From an uncultured Eubacteriales bacterium (GTDB lineage Bacteria; Bacillota; Clostridia; Oscillospirales; CAG-272): a DNA stretch of 64,000 nt. The position numbers and the translations under genes were made by a program. How positions within the stretch are numbered: position 1 is the first letter of the stretch; the number at the start of each line of letters is the position of its first letter. The notes beneath the pieces were generated by a model that saw only the letters and a program-made list of their open reading frames with translations, had not been told where the DNA came from and made no database searches. Positions 1 through 7,703 of the stretch are shown here, in pieces. Where the stretch lies: NCBI GenBank assembly GCA_934796165.1, contig CAKVOU010000001.1, forward strand, positions 124,001-188,000. The letters run 5' to 3'.

Positions 1-258
1 GTTTCCGAGTCCCTCGCCTTTGGATGCGCCGCGGACAAGTCCCGCAATATCGACGAATTCAATGATCGCGGGCGTGTATTTCGCGGGATGATACATATCC
101 GAGAGAAAATCCAGACGCTTGTCCGGCACCGAGACGACGCCGACGTTGGGGTCGATGGTGCAGAAGGGATAGTTTGCAGAGGGGGCTCCCGCGTTGGTCA
201 GCGCATTGAACAGCGTGCTTTTTCCGACGTTGGGGAGTCCGACGATTCCGAGCTTCAT
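1..258 (-). CDS. ychF: Ribosome-binding ATPase YchF (N-terminal part, gene runs off the left edge)
   Basis: The first 86 codons of an Obg-like P-loop NTPase are present. The P-loop GLPNVGKST sits at about residues 7-15, followed by the Obg/YchF switch region (NYPFCTIDPNVG) and the G3-type stretch FVDIAGLVRGASKGEGLGN. YchF proteins bind ribosomes and prefer ATP; the specificity motif lies beyond the window. The ATG at 258 follows an AAAGGA ribosome-binding site. The gene is divergent from the response-regulator gene at 485 and has its own sigma-A-type promoter. The C-terminal coiled-coil and TGS regions cannot be seen. Confidence 0.93.
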   Translation of the reverse strand, partial: MKLGIVGLPNVGKSTLFNALTNAGAPSANYPFCTIDPNVGVVSVPDKRLDFLSDMYHPAKYTPAIIEFVDIAGLVRGASKGEGLGN

Positions 259-337
259 GGTTTTTATGGTCCTTTCTTCGCCGCGAAGGTCACCGGCGGC
301 AGATTCTGAATACAAATTGCATAGAAATAACATTTTC

Positions 338-366
338 ATTATAGTACAAGTGACGGAATTTCGCAA
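338..366 (-). promoter_or_regulatory. Sigma-A-type promoter for ychF
   Basis: On the minus strand there is a -35 TTGCGA (361-366) and a -10 TATAAT (338-343) with 17-base spacing. The transcription start would fall about 70 bases upstream of the ychF start codon. Confidence 0.7.
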
Positions 367-414
367 GTATTTCGCAAAAAAAGAACTGATTTTCAAAAAA
401 ATTTAAGAAATCTC

Positions 415-443
415 TTTACAAAAATACGGAAAAAAGATATAAT
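415..443 (+). promoter_or_regulatory. Sigma-A-type promoter for the first two-component system
   Basis: A -35 TTTACA (415-420) and a -10 TATAAT (438-443) are separated by 17 bases, about 40 bases before the response-regulator start. The region is A-rich, as is common for strong Firmicutes promoters. Confidence 0.75.
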
Positions 444-484
444 AAGCATATATCGACAAATACTCACGACATGGAGGAAACGAG

Positions 485-1177
485 ATGCTGGATTCAAAAA
501 TTCTGGTTGTGGACGATGATCCCAATATCAGCGATCTTTTAAAGATGTATTTTGAAAATGAGGGATATGAGGTCAAAGTCGCAAACGACGGAGCAGAAGG
601 CATCAATTTCTTTAAGATGTATGAGCCGGATCTTGTTCTGCTTGATATCATGCTTCCAAAGAAGGACGGCTGGCAGGTCTGCCGGGAGATCCGTGAAATA
701 TCGTCCAAACCGATCATCATGATTACGGCGAAGGGCGAGGTGTTTGACAAGGTACTTGGGCTGGAGCTCGGTGCCGATGACTTTGTAGTCAAGCCCTTTG
801 ACATGAAGGAGCTGTCCGCGAGAGTCAAGGCGGTGCTTCGCCGTTATCAGCAGCACGACAACAAGAACGACGATGAGGTCATCAAGTTCGACAACATCGA
901 GATCAGCCTGCAGAAGTACGAGCTCAAGCTGAAGGGCAAGTCGGTGGACATTCCGCCCAAGGAACTGGAGCTTCTGTATTTCCTCGCTTCCAACTACAAC
1001 CGGGTCTTTACGAGAGACCAGCTGCTTGACAAGGTCTGGGGCTTTGATTACCTCGGCGACTCCCGTACCGTGGATGTTCATGTCAAGCGTCTGCGCGAGA
1101 AGCTGGAGGGCGTTTCGGACAAGTGGGTACTCAAAACGGTCTGGGGCGTCGGCTACAAGTTTGAACTTCTGAACTGA
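485..1177 (+). CDS. OmpR/PhoB-family response regulator
   Basis: The 230-residue protein has a receiver domain (about 1-120) and a winged-helix DNA-binding domain (about 130-228). The acidic pocket is D10-D12, the predicted phosphoacceptor is D54 (LLDIMLPKKDG), and the conserved T/S and K are seen in MITAKG and VVKPFD. The C-terminal part shows the recognition-helix block SRTVDVHVKRLREKL. The start ATG follows GGAGGAAA. It is followed 78 bases later by a sensor kinase gene, so the two form a classical pair. The signal and regulon cannot be read from the sequence; neighbours give no clear hint. Confidence 0.95.
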   Translation: MLDSKILVVDDDPNISDLLKMYFENEGYEVKVANDGAEGINFFKMYEPDLVLLDIMLPKKDGWQVCREIREISSKPIIMITAKGEVFDKVLGLELGADDFVVKPFDMKELSARVKAVLRRYQQHDNKNDDEVIKFDNIEISLQKYELKLKGKSVDIPPKELELLYFLASNYNRVFTRDQLLDKVWGFDYLGDSRTVDVHVKRLREKLEGVSDKWVLKTVWGVGYKFELLN

Positions 1178-1203
1178 TTGCCGGACTGTCCGGCGGATGA
1201 ATT

Positions 1204-1236
1204 AGGGTTGGCGCACACTGCGTGCCAACCCTTTCT
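1204..1236 (+). terminator. Hairpin between response regulator and kinase genes (attenuator-like)
   Basis: An inverted repeat with arms 1204-1214 and 1222-1232 (AGGGTTGGC / GCCAACCCT plus weaker pairs) is followed by CTTTCTTT. It lies in the 78-base gap between the regulator stop and the kinase start. The T-rich tail is interrupted, so partial termination or mRNA processing is more plausible than complete termination. Confidence 0.5.
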
Positions 1237-1255
1237 TTGCAAGCGGAGGGATACT

Positions 1256-2803
1256 GTGTTTAAAAGCCTGAGAACCAAATACATTGTAACGTTTCTGATC
1301 GTCATCGGGATGTCTTTTCTGATTCTTTGGATCGTAATGATATCGCTGGTACGGGCACAGGGCAAGCAGATCAAACAGACGATCATAGAAAACAAGGCAA
1401 GCAATGTGTATATGTATCTGAATAATCTGACCCGGTCGAACCCCGAGCTGACACTTGACGAGCAGGTGGCGATCAACGGGTACGAACTCATGGACAACAT
1501 CACGAATGATACCAACGAGCTTTCCATCGTGATCGTGGACGCTGACGGCAAGGTGCTCGCGGTGCAGGGCGAGGGAGCCAACTGCAAACTGGGGGATACG
1601 CTTCCGGACAAGGTCATGAGCCTGCTTCGCAGCGGAGCCACCATTACGACAGAGGAGCGGGCAGGCGAAAGCGCGACGGAGATTCCGGACGAACCGAAGC
1701 CGCACAGCGTGCAGGAAATGTTTTCCGGAACACTCGGCTCTCCGGAGCTGGTGGTCGGGTATCCGATCTTCTCGATGAACGGTTCCGATGTCCGTCAGGT
1801 GTGCGGAGCGGTAATTGTGTACTCACAAAGCGCCAGTTGGGAGCATCTGACGAGGATCATGACCAGTGCTATCCTGATCGCGACCGTCATTGTTCTGGCC
1901 ATTGCCCTGATCGCGGTATCTGTCATCAGTATTCATGTTACCTCTCCGCTCAAACGGATGAATGAGGCAGTCAAGGAATACGCAAAGGGCAATTTCTCCG
2001 CCCGCGTTGCGGTGTACGGAAAGGACGAGGTCGCGGAGCTGGGCGTTGCATTCAACCGTATGGCGGAGGATCTCGGAAGACTCGAGACCATGCGGAACTC
2101 CTTCCTTGCCAATGTTTCCCACGATCTCCGCACGCCGATGACGACCATCGGCGGGTTTGTGGACGGGATCTTGCAAGGGTTCATCCCGCCGGAAAAGGAG
2201 AAGCATTACCTCGAGATCGTTTCAACCGAGATCAAGCGCCTGTCAAGACTGGTTTCCTCTCTTCTGGATATTTCCAAGATGGAAGCGGGCGACCGCAAAT
2301 TTGTCATGTCAACCTTCGATATCTGCGAGATGGGCAGACAGATTCTCATCTCCTCGGAGCAGCGTATCGAAAAAAAGCATCTGGATGTCACCTTTGACTG
2401 TGACGAGGAAAACATTTATGTGACAGCAGATCGTGATGCGATATATCAGGTGTTTTATAACCTGTGTGACAACGCCGTCAAGTATTCCTCAGAGGGGGCG
2501 AAGCTGCGGATCCGGATTGCCGGGCAAAAGGGACACAAGGTGCTGATTACCGTGTTCAACGAAGGGCAGGGAATCCCGTATGAGGACCAGCCTCTGATTT
2601 TCGAGCGGTTCTACAAGGCGGACAAGAGCCGCAGTCTTGACAAGAGCGGGCTGGGACTTGGTCTTTACATTGTCAAGACCATCATCAAGGCGCACGGCGA
2701 AGACATCTGGGTCAGGAGTGAGTACGGAAAGAACTGCGAATTCGGTTTCACTCTGACCGTTTCTTCTCACGGAAAACCGCAGGCAGAGCGCAGAGCCTAT
2801 TGA
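1256..2803 (+). CDS. Two-component sensor histidine kinase
   Basis: From a GTG start at 1256, placed behind GCGGAGGG, the protein is 515 residues. An in-frame extension to 1178 exists but would overlap the intergenic hairpin and adds no conserved sequence. Order of parts: transmembrane helix (about 8-32), extracytoplasmic sensor region (about 33-200), second transmembrane helix (about 203-226), HAMP linker, HisKA dimerisation domain with NVSHDLRTPM and the autophosphorylated His at about 289, and an HATPase domain with DNAVKYSS (N box) and SGLGLGLYIVK (G box). Organisation resembles WalK/PhoR-like kinases, but there is no visible PAS domain. It partners the regulator encoded just upstream. 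Confidence 0.93.
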   Translation: MFKSLRTKYIVTFLIVIGMSFLILWIVMISLVRAQGKQIKQTIIENKASNVYMYLNNLTRSNPELTLDEQVAINGYELMDNITNDTNELSIVIVDADGKVLAVQGEGANCKLGDTLPDKVMSLLRSGATITTEERAGESATEIPDEPKPHSVQEMFSGTLGSPELVVGYPIFSMNGSDVRQVCGAVIVYSQSASWEHLTRIMTSAILIATVIVLAIALIAVSVISIHVTSPLKRMNEAVKEYAKGNFSARVAVYGKDEVAELGVAFNRMAEDLGRLETMRNSFLANVSHDLRTPMTTIGGFVDGILQGFIPPEKEKHYLEIVSTEIKRLSRLVSSLLDISKMEAGDRKFVMSTFDICEMGRQILISSEQRIEKKHLDVTFDCDEENIYVTADRDAIYQVFYNLCDNAVKYSSEGAKLRIRIAGQKGHKVLITVFNEGQGIPYEDQPLIFERFYKADKSRSLDKSGLGLGLYIVKTIIKAHGEDIWVRSEYGKNCEFGFTLTVSSHGKPQAERRAY

Positions 2804-2806
2804 TTC

Positions 2807-2857
2807 CATCAAAAAACGCTCCCGCATCCGTACCGGATGCGGGAGCGTTTTTTGATG
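2807..2857. terminator. Bidirectional terminator between kinase gene and rpe
   Basis: A perfect 24-base stem (2807-2830 / 2834-2857) with loop TAC contains CGCTCCCGCATCCG arms and a run of six T on both strands. It starts four bases after the kinase stop and lies 20 bases beyond the rpe stop, so it can end both convergent transcripts. Confidence 0.93.
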
Positions 2858-2876
2858 AAAGCCGGGAAAGCGGAGA

Positions 2877-3554
2877 TTACGAAAGTCTGCGGAAGGGATG
2901 CTCCTCTGCCGAGTGCAGCATGGATTCCACGGTCGCGCGCACCTTGCGTGCACCGAAAATGGCGGAACCGGCAACGATGACGTTGGCACCTGCTTCGGTC
3001 GCAAGCGAGATGTTGTCCGCGTTGATGCCGCCGTCCACCTCAATGTCAAGCGGGATCCCGTGATCATCGGCGTAGGTACGGATCATTCTTACCTTGTCAA
3101 GCATTTCGGGAATCATTTTCTGACCGCCGAACCCCGGATAAACCGTCATAATGAGCACCATATTTACCTTGTCAAGAAGCGGAATCAGCACGTCCGCCGG
3201 TGTGTCCGGCGAGATCGCAACCCCAACTCTCACCTGTTCCCGGCGGATCGACCGCGCAAGCGCGGCGGGATTTTCCGACGCCTCATAATGGAAGGTGATG
3301 ATGTCCGCTCCGGCGCGGATGAAGTCCCTGATGTAACGCTCGGGGCGCTGAATCATCAGGTGTACATCAAAGATCTGCTTGGAATGGGGACGCAGGGAGG
3401 AGATGACCGGTGCGCCGAAACTGATGTTCGGAACGAACGCGCCGTCCATGACGTCGAGGTGCAGATATGCGGCACCTGCGGCTTCGACCCTTGCGACATC
3501 CTGTGCAAGCTTGGAAAAATCCGCGGAAAGAATAGAAGGAGAAATGTAGATCAT
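2877..3554 (-). CDS. rpe: Ribulose-phosphate 3-epimerase
   Basis: The 225-residue TIM-barrel protein interconverts D-ribulose 5-phosphate and D-xylulose 5-phosphate in the pentose phosphate pathway. Diagnostic motifs are SPSILSADF at the N-terminus, the metal-binding HLDVMDG and FDVHLMI, the loop MTVYPGFGGQ, the catalytic Asp region DIEVDGGIN, and the phosphate site VAGSAIFG. The ATG at 3554 gives the usual family start (MIYISPSILSADF), although the clear AAGGAAG motif lies further upstream than normal, so the start is slightly uncertain. It is the last gene of a leftward cluster with ispF, ispD, rpiB, tsaB and tsaE. Confidence 0.95.
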   Translation of the reverse strand: MIYISPSILSADFSKLAQDVARVEAAGAAYLHLDVMDGAFVPNISFGAPVISSLRPHSKQIFDVHLMIQRPERYIRDFIRAGADIITFHYEASENPAALARSIRREQVRVGVAISPDTPADVLIPLLDKVNMVLIMTVYPGFGGQKMIPEMLDKVRMIRTYADDHGIPLDIEVDGGINADNISLATEAGANVIVAGSAIFGARKVRATVESMLHSAEEHPFRRLS

Positions 3555-3911
3555 GACCGTGACCCTGGCTTTCGGAATGAAAGCTTCCTTTCTTATGCTT
3601 CTTATGCTCTTGGTTCTTGTTCTTGAGCGCTTGAAATCGTGGGCTTTCCGGTTTTTGCTTTGATTTTCATCAAATCTGAGCATGCCTGTCCGGGGCGGGA
3701 CGAGCAGTGCAGAATCCTCACAAAATCCTTGATTCCGACATAATATGAGGTGTACCCCTTTTGAAGATTCGTATTCCTCCCGCCTGGCAAGGTTGAAAAA
3801 AGAACAGGAACTGACGGAACGGGACCATGTGGGAGGGTACTTTTGCGTCGGCTCGCAGGGAATGTCCGCACGTGTTCGTTGCGCGTGAACTGCCTGCCGA
3901 CGCGCCTTTCG
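3555..3911. other. Intergenic region without a recognised gene (ispF to rpe)
   Basis: About 357 bases. Several open frames cross it, but none has a ribosome-binding site or recognisable protein sequence. No convincing promoter or terminator was found; a leader or internal promoter for rpe could be here. Confidence 0.4.
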
Positions 3912-4391
3912 TCAGTCGTCTGCCGGGAAGAGCAGGCAGACCGCGTGCGCGGCAATTCCTTCGCCCGTACCGGTAAATCCCAGCCCTTCTTCGGTCGTCG
4001 CCTTGACGCTGACGTCCGTGACCGGGATCCCGAGCACCCGCGCAAGATTCTGCCGCATGGCAGGAATGTGTCCGGCGAGTTTCGGAGCCTCGCAAAGAAT
4101 CGTCGCATCAATGTTGCCGATGCGGTAACCGTGCGAGCGGACAAGCCCTCCGACACGGGACGCGAGCTTCAGGCTGTCGGCACCTGCATAAACCGGGTCG
4201 GTGTCCGGGAAGAGCTTCCCGATGTCCCCGAGCGCGAGCGCACCGAGCAGTGCATCCATGACCGCATGGGTCAGAACGTCCGCGTCGGAATGCCCGAGCA
4301 GTCCCTTGGTAAACGGGATTTCCACCCCGCCGAGGATCAGCTTTCTGCCTTCCGTCAGGCGGTGTACATCATAACCGTGTCCGATTCGCAT
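3912..4391 (-). CDS. ispF: 2-C-methyl-D-erythritol 2,4-cyclodiphosphate synthase
   Basis: The 159-residue enzyme of the MEP isoprenoid pathway cyclises CDP-methylerythritol 2-phosphate with release of CMP. Seen: the zinc ligands in MRIGHGYDVHRL (Asp8, His10) and HSDADVLTHAVMDALLGA, the loop DIGKLFPDTDP, and the C-terminal KATTEEGLGFTGTGEGIAAHAV. Length is typical of the family. The ATG at 4391 is placed by the family start MRIGHGYD and a GGATGG site. It lies downstream of ispD on the same strand with a 236-base gap. The two are often adjacent or fused in bacteria, which supports both calls. Confidence 0.97.
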   Translation of the reverse strand: MRIGHGYDVHRLTEGRKLILGGVEIPFTKGLLGHSDADVLTHAVMDALLGALALGDIGKLFPDTDPVYAGADSLKLASRVGGLVRSHGYRIGNIDATILCEAPKLAGHIPAMRQNLARVLGIPVTDVSVKATTEEGLGFTGTGEGIAAHAVCLLFPADD

Positions 4392-4627
4392 TGCCGTTTC
4401 GCCATCCTTTCCGTTTCTGTAAAACGATGTGTCAGATTCAAAGCCTACGCGCTCACAGTTGCATCCAGCCGTCACGCCCGGAGTCAAACCCTGTAATTTG
4501 TTGGCTTGGGACGGACGGGTTTGATTTTCGTTCTCCGCTTTTTCCGTCGCACCTGTCGGAATACTTTTCCGGTATGCGTCGGTGTCCTCCGGGAACCAAC
4601 TTACATTGAAAACTTCATCGGGCGGGT

Positions 4628-5395
4628 TTATTTCCCGTCCTTTCCCTTGCCTGTCTCCCGCGCCCGGATGACCGCTTCCGCTAAAATCAGGTCGTCCGGC
4701 TCGGTGATTTTGAAATTCAGATGTCCCACGTCCACCGGCGTGACCGTGTGGCGGATATGCTCCACCAGGGACGCGTCGTCGGTGCCGACGAATTTTTCAT
4801 CCCTTGCGGTGTACGCCGCGGCGCGGTAGAGATTTGCAAGAAATACCTGCGGGGTGGACGCGAGCCAGAGGTTCTTCCGGTCAGGCGTTTCGAGGAAGCC
4901 CTTCTTTTTGACTTCCTTGACGGTGTCCACCGCAGGGCAGGCGGCAATTGCCGCATCACTTGCGTATGCGGCATAACAGACGCTGTCGATCTGCTCCGGC
5001 AGAATGAGACAGCGCGCCGCGTCGGAAATGGCAACGTACCGTGCCTTCTCCGAAATTGCTTCCACACCGAGGAGCACCGATTCCTGCCGGGTCTCCCCAC
5101 CAGGGACGACCGCGCGGAGCTTTCCGATGCCGTATCTGCTCCGGAGTTCGTCATATAAGGGAATTTCCTCCGCCTTCGCGGCGACCACGATCTCCGAGAT
5201 GCAGTCCGACGCCTGGAACGCCATCAGTGTCCGCGCGACGACGGGAATTCCGCAGATCGGGAGCATTTGCTTGGATACGTTCCCGCCCATCCGCACGGAG
5301 GATCCGCCCGCCACAATGACCGCGGCGGTCAGATGCTGCGGCACCCCGCCGACAGCCCGGATGAGGTCGGCGATTCTGTGATTCAGCTTTGCCAT
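4628..5395 (-). CDS. ispD: 2-C-methyl-D-erythritol 4-phosphate cytidylyltransferase
   Basis: The 255-residue enzyme transfers CMP to methylerythritol 4-phosphate in the MEP pathway. The nucleotide-binding start is AAVIVAGGSSVRMGGNVSKQ (about 24-43), followed by the typical VVPGGETRQESVLLG and the substrate region AACPAVDTVKEV; the C-terminal ends with KITEPDDLILAEAVI. It carries about 22 extra residues before the family start (MAKLNHRIADLIRAVGGV...), but the ATG at 5395 is backed by a strong AAGGAGGCG site, so the extension appears real. It is clustered with ispF. Confidence 0.95.
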   Translation of the reverse strand: MAKLNHRIADLIRAVGGVPQHLTAAVIVAGGSSVRMGGNVSKQMLPICGIPVVARTLMAFQASDCISEIVVAAKAEEIPLYDELRSRYGIGKLRAVVPGGETRQESVLLGVEAISEKARYVAISDAARCLILPEQIDSVCYAAYASDAAIAACPAVDTVKEVKKKGFLETPDRKNLWLASTPQVFLANLYRAAAYTARDEKFVGTDDASLVEHIRHTVTPVDVGHLNFKITEPDDLILAEAVIRARETGKGKDGK

Positions 5396-5555
5396 GCGGC
5401 GCCTCCTTCAAAAAAATGATGTGCTTTCCGGAAAGTTGTGCTTGTCCGGCGCGGGGGCATTGGTTGCCGACGACGCGCCGTAATCACTGACCGACAGAGA
5501 AACGCCGGAAAACCAGTGCTTCCGTCCGGGTTGCCGGAGTCCTACCGGATTCTGC

Positions 5556-6023
5556 TTATTCGTGAAAGGTCCCGGCTTCGATCTCGTCGATCATGCCGAC
5601 GCGCAGTGCGTGCTTGCCGCCCTGATATTCGGCGTCGATGAAGTTATCTACCAGGTCAAACGCAAGCCCCATGCCAACGACTCTCTCGCCGAAGCAGAGC
5701 ACGTTTGCGTTGTTGTGTTCCCGCGTCAGGCGAGCGGAAAACGTATCCGAGCAGGCAGCGGCGCGGATGCCCTTATGCTTGTTTGCCGCCATGGACATTC
5801 CGATGCCGGTGCCGCAGACCAGAATACCAAGCTCGAATTCGCCGCTCTGAATCTTTTCGCAGACGCGGTGCGCGAACACGGGGTAATGGCAGGAGGCGGT
5901 CGAATCGGTGCCGACGTCGGTCACTTCGATGCCGCGTTCGTTCAGATGTTCAATGACCTTTTTCTTGAGTTCATAACCTGCGTGATCCGAGCCGATCACG
6001 ATCTTTTTGATCTTTGCTTCCAT
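5556..6023 (-). CDS. rpiB: Ribose-5-phosphate isomerase B
   Basis: The 155-residue RpiB/LacAB-family isomerase converts ribose 5-phosphate to ribulose 5-phosphate. Conserved features: GSDHAGYELKK near the N-terminus, the active-site loop CGTGIGMSMAANKHKGIRAA with the catalytic Cys, and HNNANVLCFGERVVG. The start ATG at 6023 has a GGAGGATAT site; an upstream in-frame ATG adds only a short unconserved tail. It is close to rpe, so two non-oxidative pentose phosphate enzymes share this leftward cluster. Confidence 0.95.
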   Translation of the reverse strand: MEAKIKKIVIGSDHAGYELKKKVIEHLNERGIEVTDVGTDSTASCHYPVFAHRVCEKIQSGEFELGILVCGTGIGMSMAANKHKGIRAAACSDTFSARLTREHNNANVLCFGERVVGMGLAFDLVDNFIDAEYQGGKHALRVGMIDEIEAGTFHE

Positions 6024-6152
6024 GGAAATATCCTCCGTAAATATGTAGATGTGCCGCACGGATCGGATCCCTTTGCCGGTTGGCGATGCCGATGACCGGT
6101 CGCTTTCCGCGGTCCCCCTGCGGACAACGGTATCTGATAAACTTTTTCCGGG

Positions 6153-6884
6153 TTACATTTTGATCCCGCCGGGGTTCTCACGCTTCAGTCGTTCTCTCTC
6201 CGCCTGTGACAGGCGCAGATAGAACGGTTTCAGGTCGGAATCAGAGACAGTCCTGCCTTCTTTGTACATTTTTTGCCCGATCACAGCGACCGAATACGCG
6301 CTTTGCGCGCGAAGCGCAACCGGTGTCCCGGGGCAGACAATCGGGGAAGTCAGGTCAAGAAATGCTTGTTTGGTCAGGTCGTATCCGTCGCCGGACAGCA
6401 TGACCTCCCGCCCCGCGTAAACGGTGCGCAGTTCCGCTTCCAGCTCCGTGACCGAGAGTGCCCGATCGGGGGTAAGGCGGGTGAGTGTTCCGTCATGTGC
6501 TTCAAACAGCGCGTTGTAAACCTGTCCGCGCCGTGCGTTCATGACGGGGCAGAGGATCATATTCTCAAAGCCGATGAGATTGTATGCAAGTGCCTCCAGT
6601 GTCGAAACGGCAACGCAGGGCTTGTCCTTTCCGAACGCGAGCCCTTTGACGGTTGCCGCGCCGATGCGTACCCCGGTAAAGGAACCGGGACCTGCGGACA
6701 GGGCAAACAGCCCGATGTCGTTCATGGAAAGGGAGAGCCGCAGAAGCGACGACTCAATCATCGGCAGCAGGTTCTCGCTGTGGGTATTCTTGTTGGAAAC
6801 GGTGAACAGCGCGAGCGGCGCCTCTTCCTCTGCAATGCAGACCGACGCGGTGACTGCGGTGCTTTCAACGGCAAGCGTCAGCAT
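6153..6884 (-). CDS. tsaB: tRNA t6A biosynthesis protein TsaB (YeaZ)
   Basis: The 243-residue ASKHA-fold protein acts with TsaD and TsaE in forming threonylcarbamoyladenosine at position 37 of ANN-decoding tRNAs. Recognised features: MLTLAVESTAVTASVCI, the HSENLLPMIESSL segment, and the hallmark SAGPGSFTGVRIGAATVKGLAFG. It overlaps the end of tsaE by seven bases, a sign of translational coupling. tsaC lies about 47 kb away in this window; tsaD is not in the window. Confidence 0.95.
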   Translation of the reverse strand: MLTLAVESTAVTASVCIAEEEAPLALFTVSNKNTHSENLLPMIESSLLRLSLSMNDIGLFALSAGPGSFTGVRIGAATVKGLAFGKDKPCVAVSTLEALAYNLIGFENMILCPVMNARRGQVYNALFEAHDGTLTRLTPDRALSVTELEAELRTVYAGREVMLSGDGYDLTKQAFLDLTSPIVCPGTPVALRAQSAYSVAVIGQKMYKEGRTVSDSDLKPFYLRLSQAERERLKRENPGGIKM

Positions 6885-7330
6885 GATAAAAGAACCTCCT
6901 CAATCCGGATATTGCGGTCGTCGGGCGAGCCGTCCGGTATCTTTTCAATGGTGACGCGCAGATGGCGGTCGGGCAGGGCAAAGGGGATCTTTTCGCTCCA
7001 TTCGACGAGGCACACGCCGGGGCGGTCGAGGTAATCATAAAACCCGATGGAGTCAAGGTCGTCCTCGTTCTCAATGCGATACATATCAAAGTGGAAAAGA
7101 GACATTTTCCCGTTTTTGTACTCATTGACAAGCGCGAAGGTGGGGGAGCGGACCGGGACGCCCGGGGCGTACACCGAGGCGTATCCGCGGGTGAACGCCG
7201 TTTTCCCGACACCGAGGTCGCCGAACAGCGCGATGAACGGCGGCAAATCCGGGTGGGAAATCATATATTCCGCAAGCCGCGCGCCGCACGCTTCGGTTTC
7301 TTCCGGGGAATGAGTCTGGATGTTCTTCAT
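6878..7330 (-). CDS. tsaE: tRNA t6A biosynthesis ATPase TsaE (YjeE)
   Basis: The 150-residue P-loop ATPase is required for TsaB-TsaD turnover in t6A synthesis. The Walker A is GDLGVGKTAFTRG (about 38-50); the typical RSPTFALVNEY and FHFDMYRIE motifs follow, and CLVEWSEKIP is the conserved C-terminal block. The start MKNIQTHSPEET at 7330 fits the family; the longer open frame is not conserved. It is the first gene of the leftward cluster and has a promoter at 7397-7425. Confidence 0.95.
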   Translation of the reverse strand: MKNIQTHSPEETEACGARLAEYMISHPDLPPFIALFGDLGVGKTAFTRGYASVYAPGVPVRSPTFALVNEYKNGKMSLFHFDMYRIENEDDLDSIGFYDYLDRPGVCLVEWSEKIPFALPDRHLRVTIEKIPDGSPDDRNIRIEEVLLSC

Positions 7331-7396
7331 AAAACAGCAACCGCTCCTGTCGTGGGAGCTCCGCGGGTCTTGTTCCGGGCGGATCTCTTCACGGAA

Positions 7397-7425
7397 ATTA
7401 TAGCACAAATGTGCCGGTTTGTAAA
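7397..7425 (-). promoter_or_regulatory. Sigma-A-type promoter for tsaE-tsaB cluster
   Basis: Minus-strand -35 TTTACA (7420-7425) and -10 TATAAT (7397-7402), 17-base spacing. The -35 touches the stop region of the upstream DUF896 gene, so transcription could begin here independently of that gene. Confidence 0.7.
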
Positions 7426-7426
7426 G

Positions 7427-7636
7427 TTATTTCTTTTTGAGATCGGACAGCGGAATCCGTGTCCCGTCGGGTTCCACAATGACGGTGTGATCCAGCTCCG
7501 AGCCGAAAGAAATGCGGATCTCCTTCAGATACTCCTCCCGAAGCGCTTTCTGTTCCGCAAGCTCCTCTTCGGTCAGCTTTCTTTCGCGGGATGCGCGTCC
7601 CAGTTCGTTGATGCGTGCGATTTTTGCTTTTTCCAT
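7427..7636 (-). CDS. DUF896 family protein (YnzC-like)
   Basis: The 69-residue, highly charged protein matches the DUF896/YnzC family of Firmicutes: MEKAKIARINELGRASRER, then EEELAEQKALREEYLKEIR and a short C-terminal part. The N-terminal half is a predicted helical hairpin. B. subtilis YnzC belongs to a LexA-controlled operon, but no LexA site was looked for successfully here. The start follows GGAGAAAAAATACC. It lies 67 bases downstream of the ABC exporter on the same strand and may be co-transcribed with it. Confidence 0.9.
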   Translation of the reverse strand: MEKAKIARINELGRASRERKLTEEELAEQKALREEYLKEIRISFGSELDHTVIVEPDGTRIPLSDLKKK

Positions 7637-7703
7637 GGTATTTTTTCTCCTTTGTGTCTGCGGCTTTGATTACCCGGTCGGCTTGATTTCGGACTATCTC
7701 CGG

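Noticed and set aside
1178..1255. N-terminal extension of the first kinase to an ATG at 1178
   Set aside because: The added 26 residues are encoded by the intergenic hairpin, and a better ribosome-binding site precedes the GTG at 1256.
3718..4095. Possible small genes in the ispF-rpe gap
   Set aside because: They mostly overlap ispF in another frame and have no ribosome-binding site.
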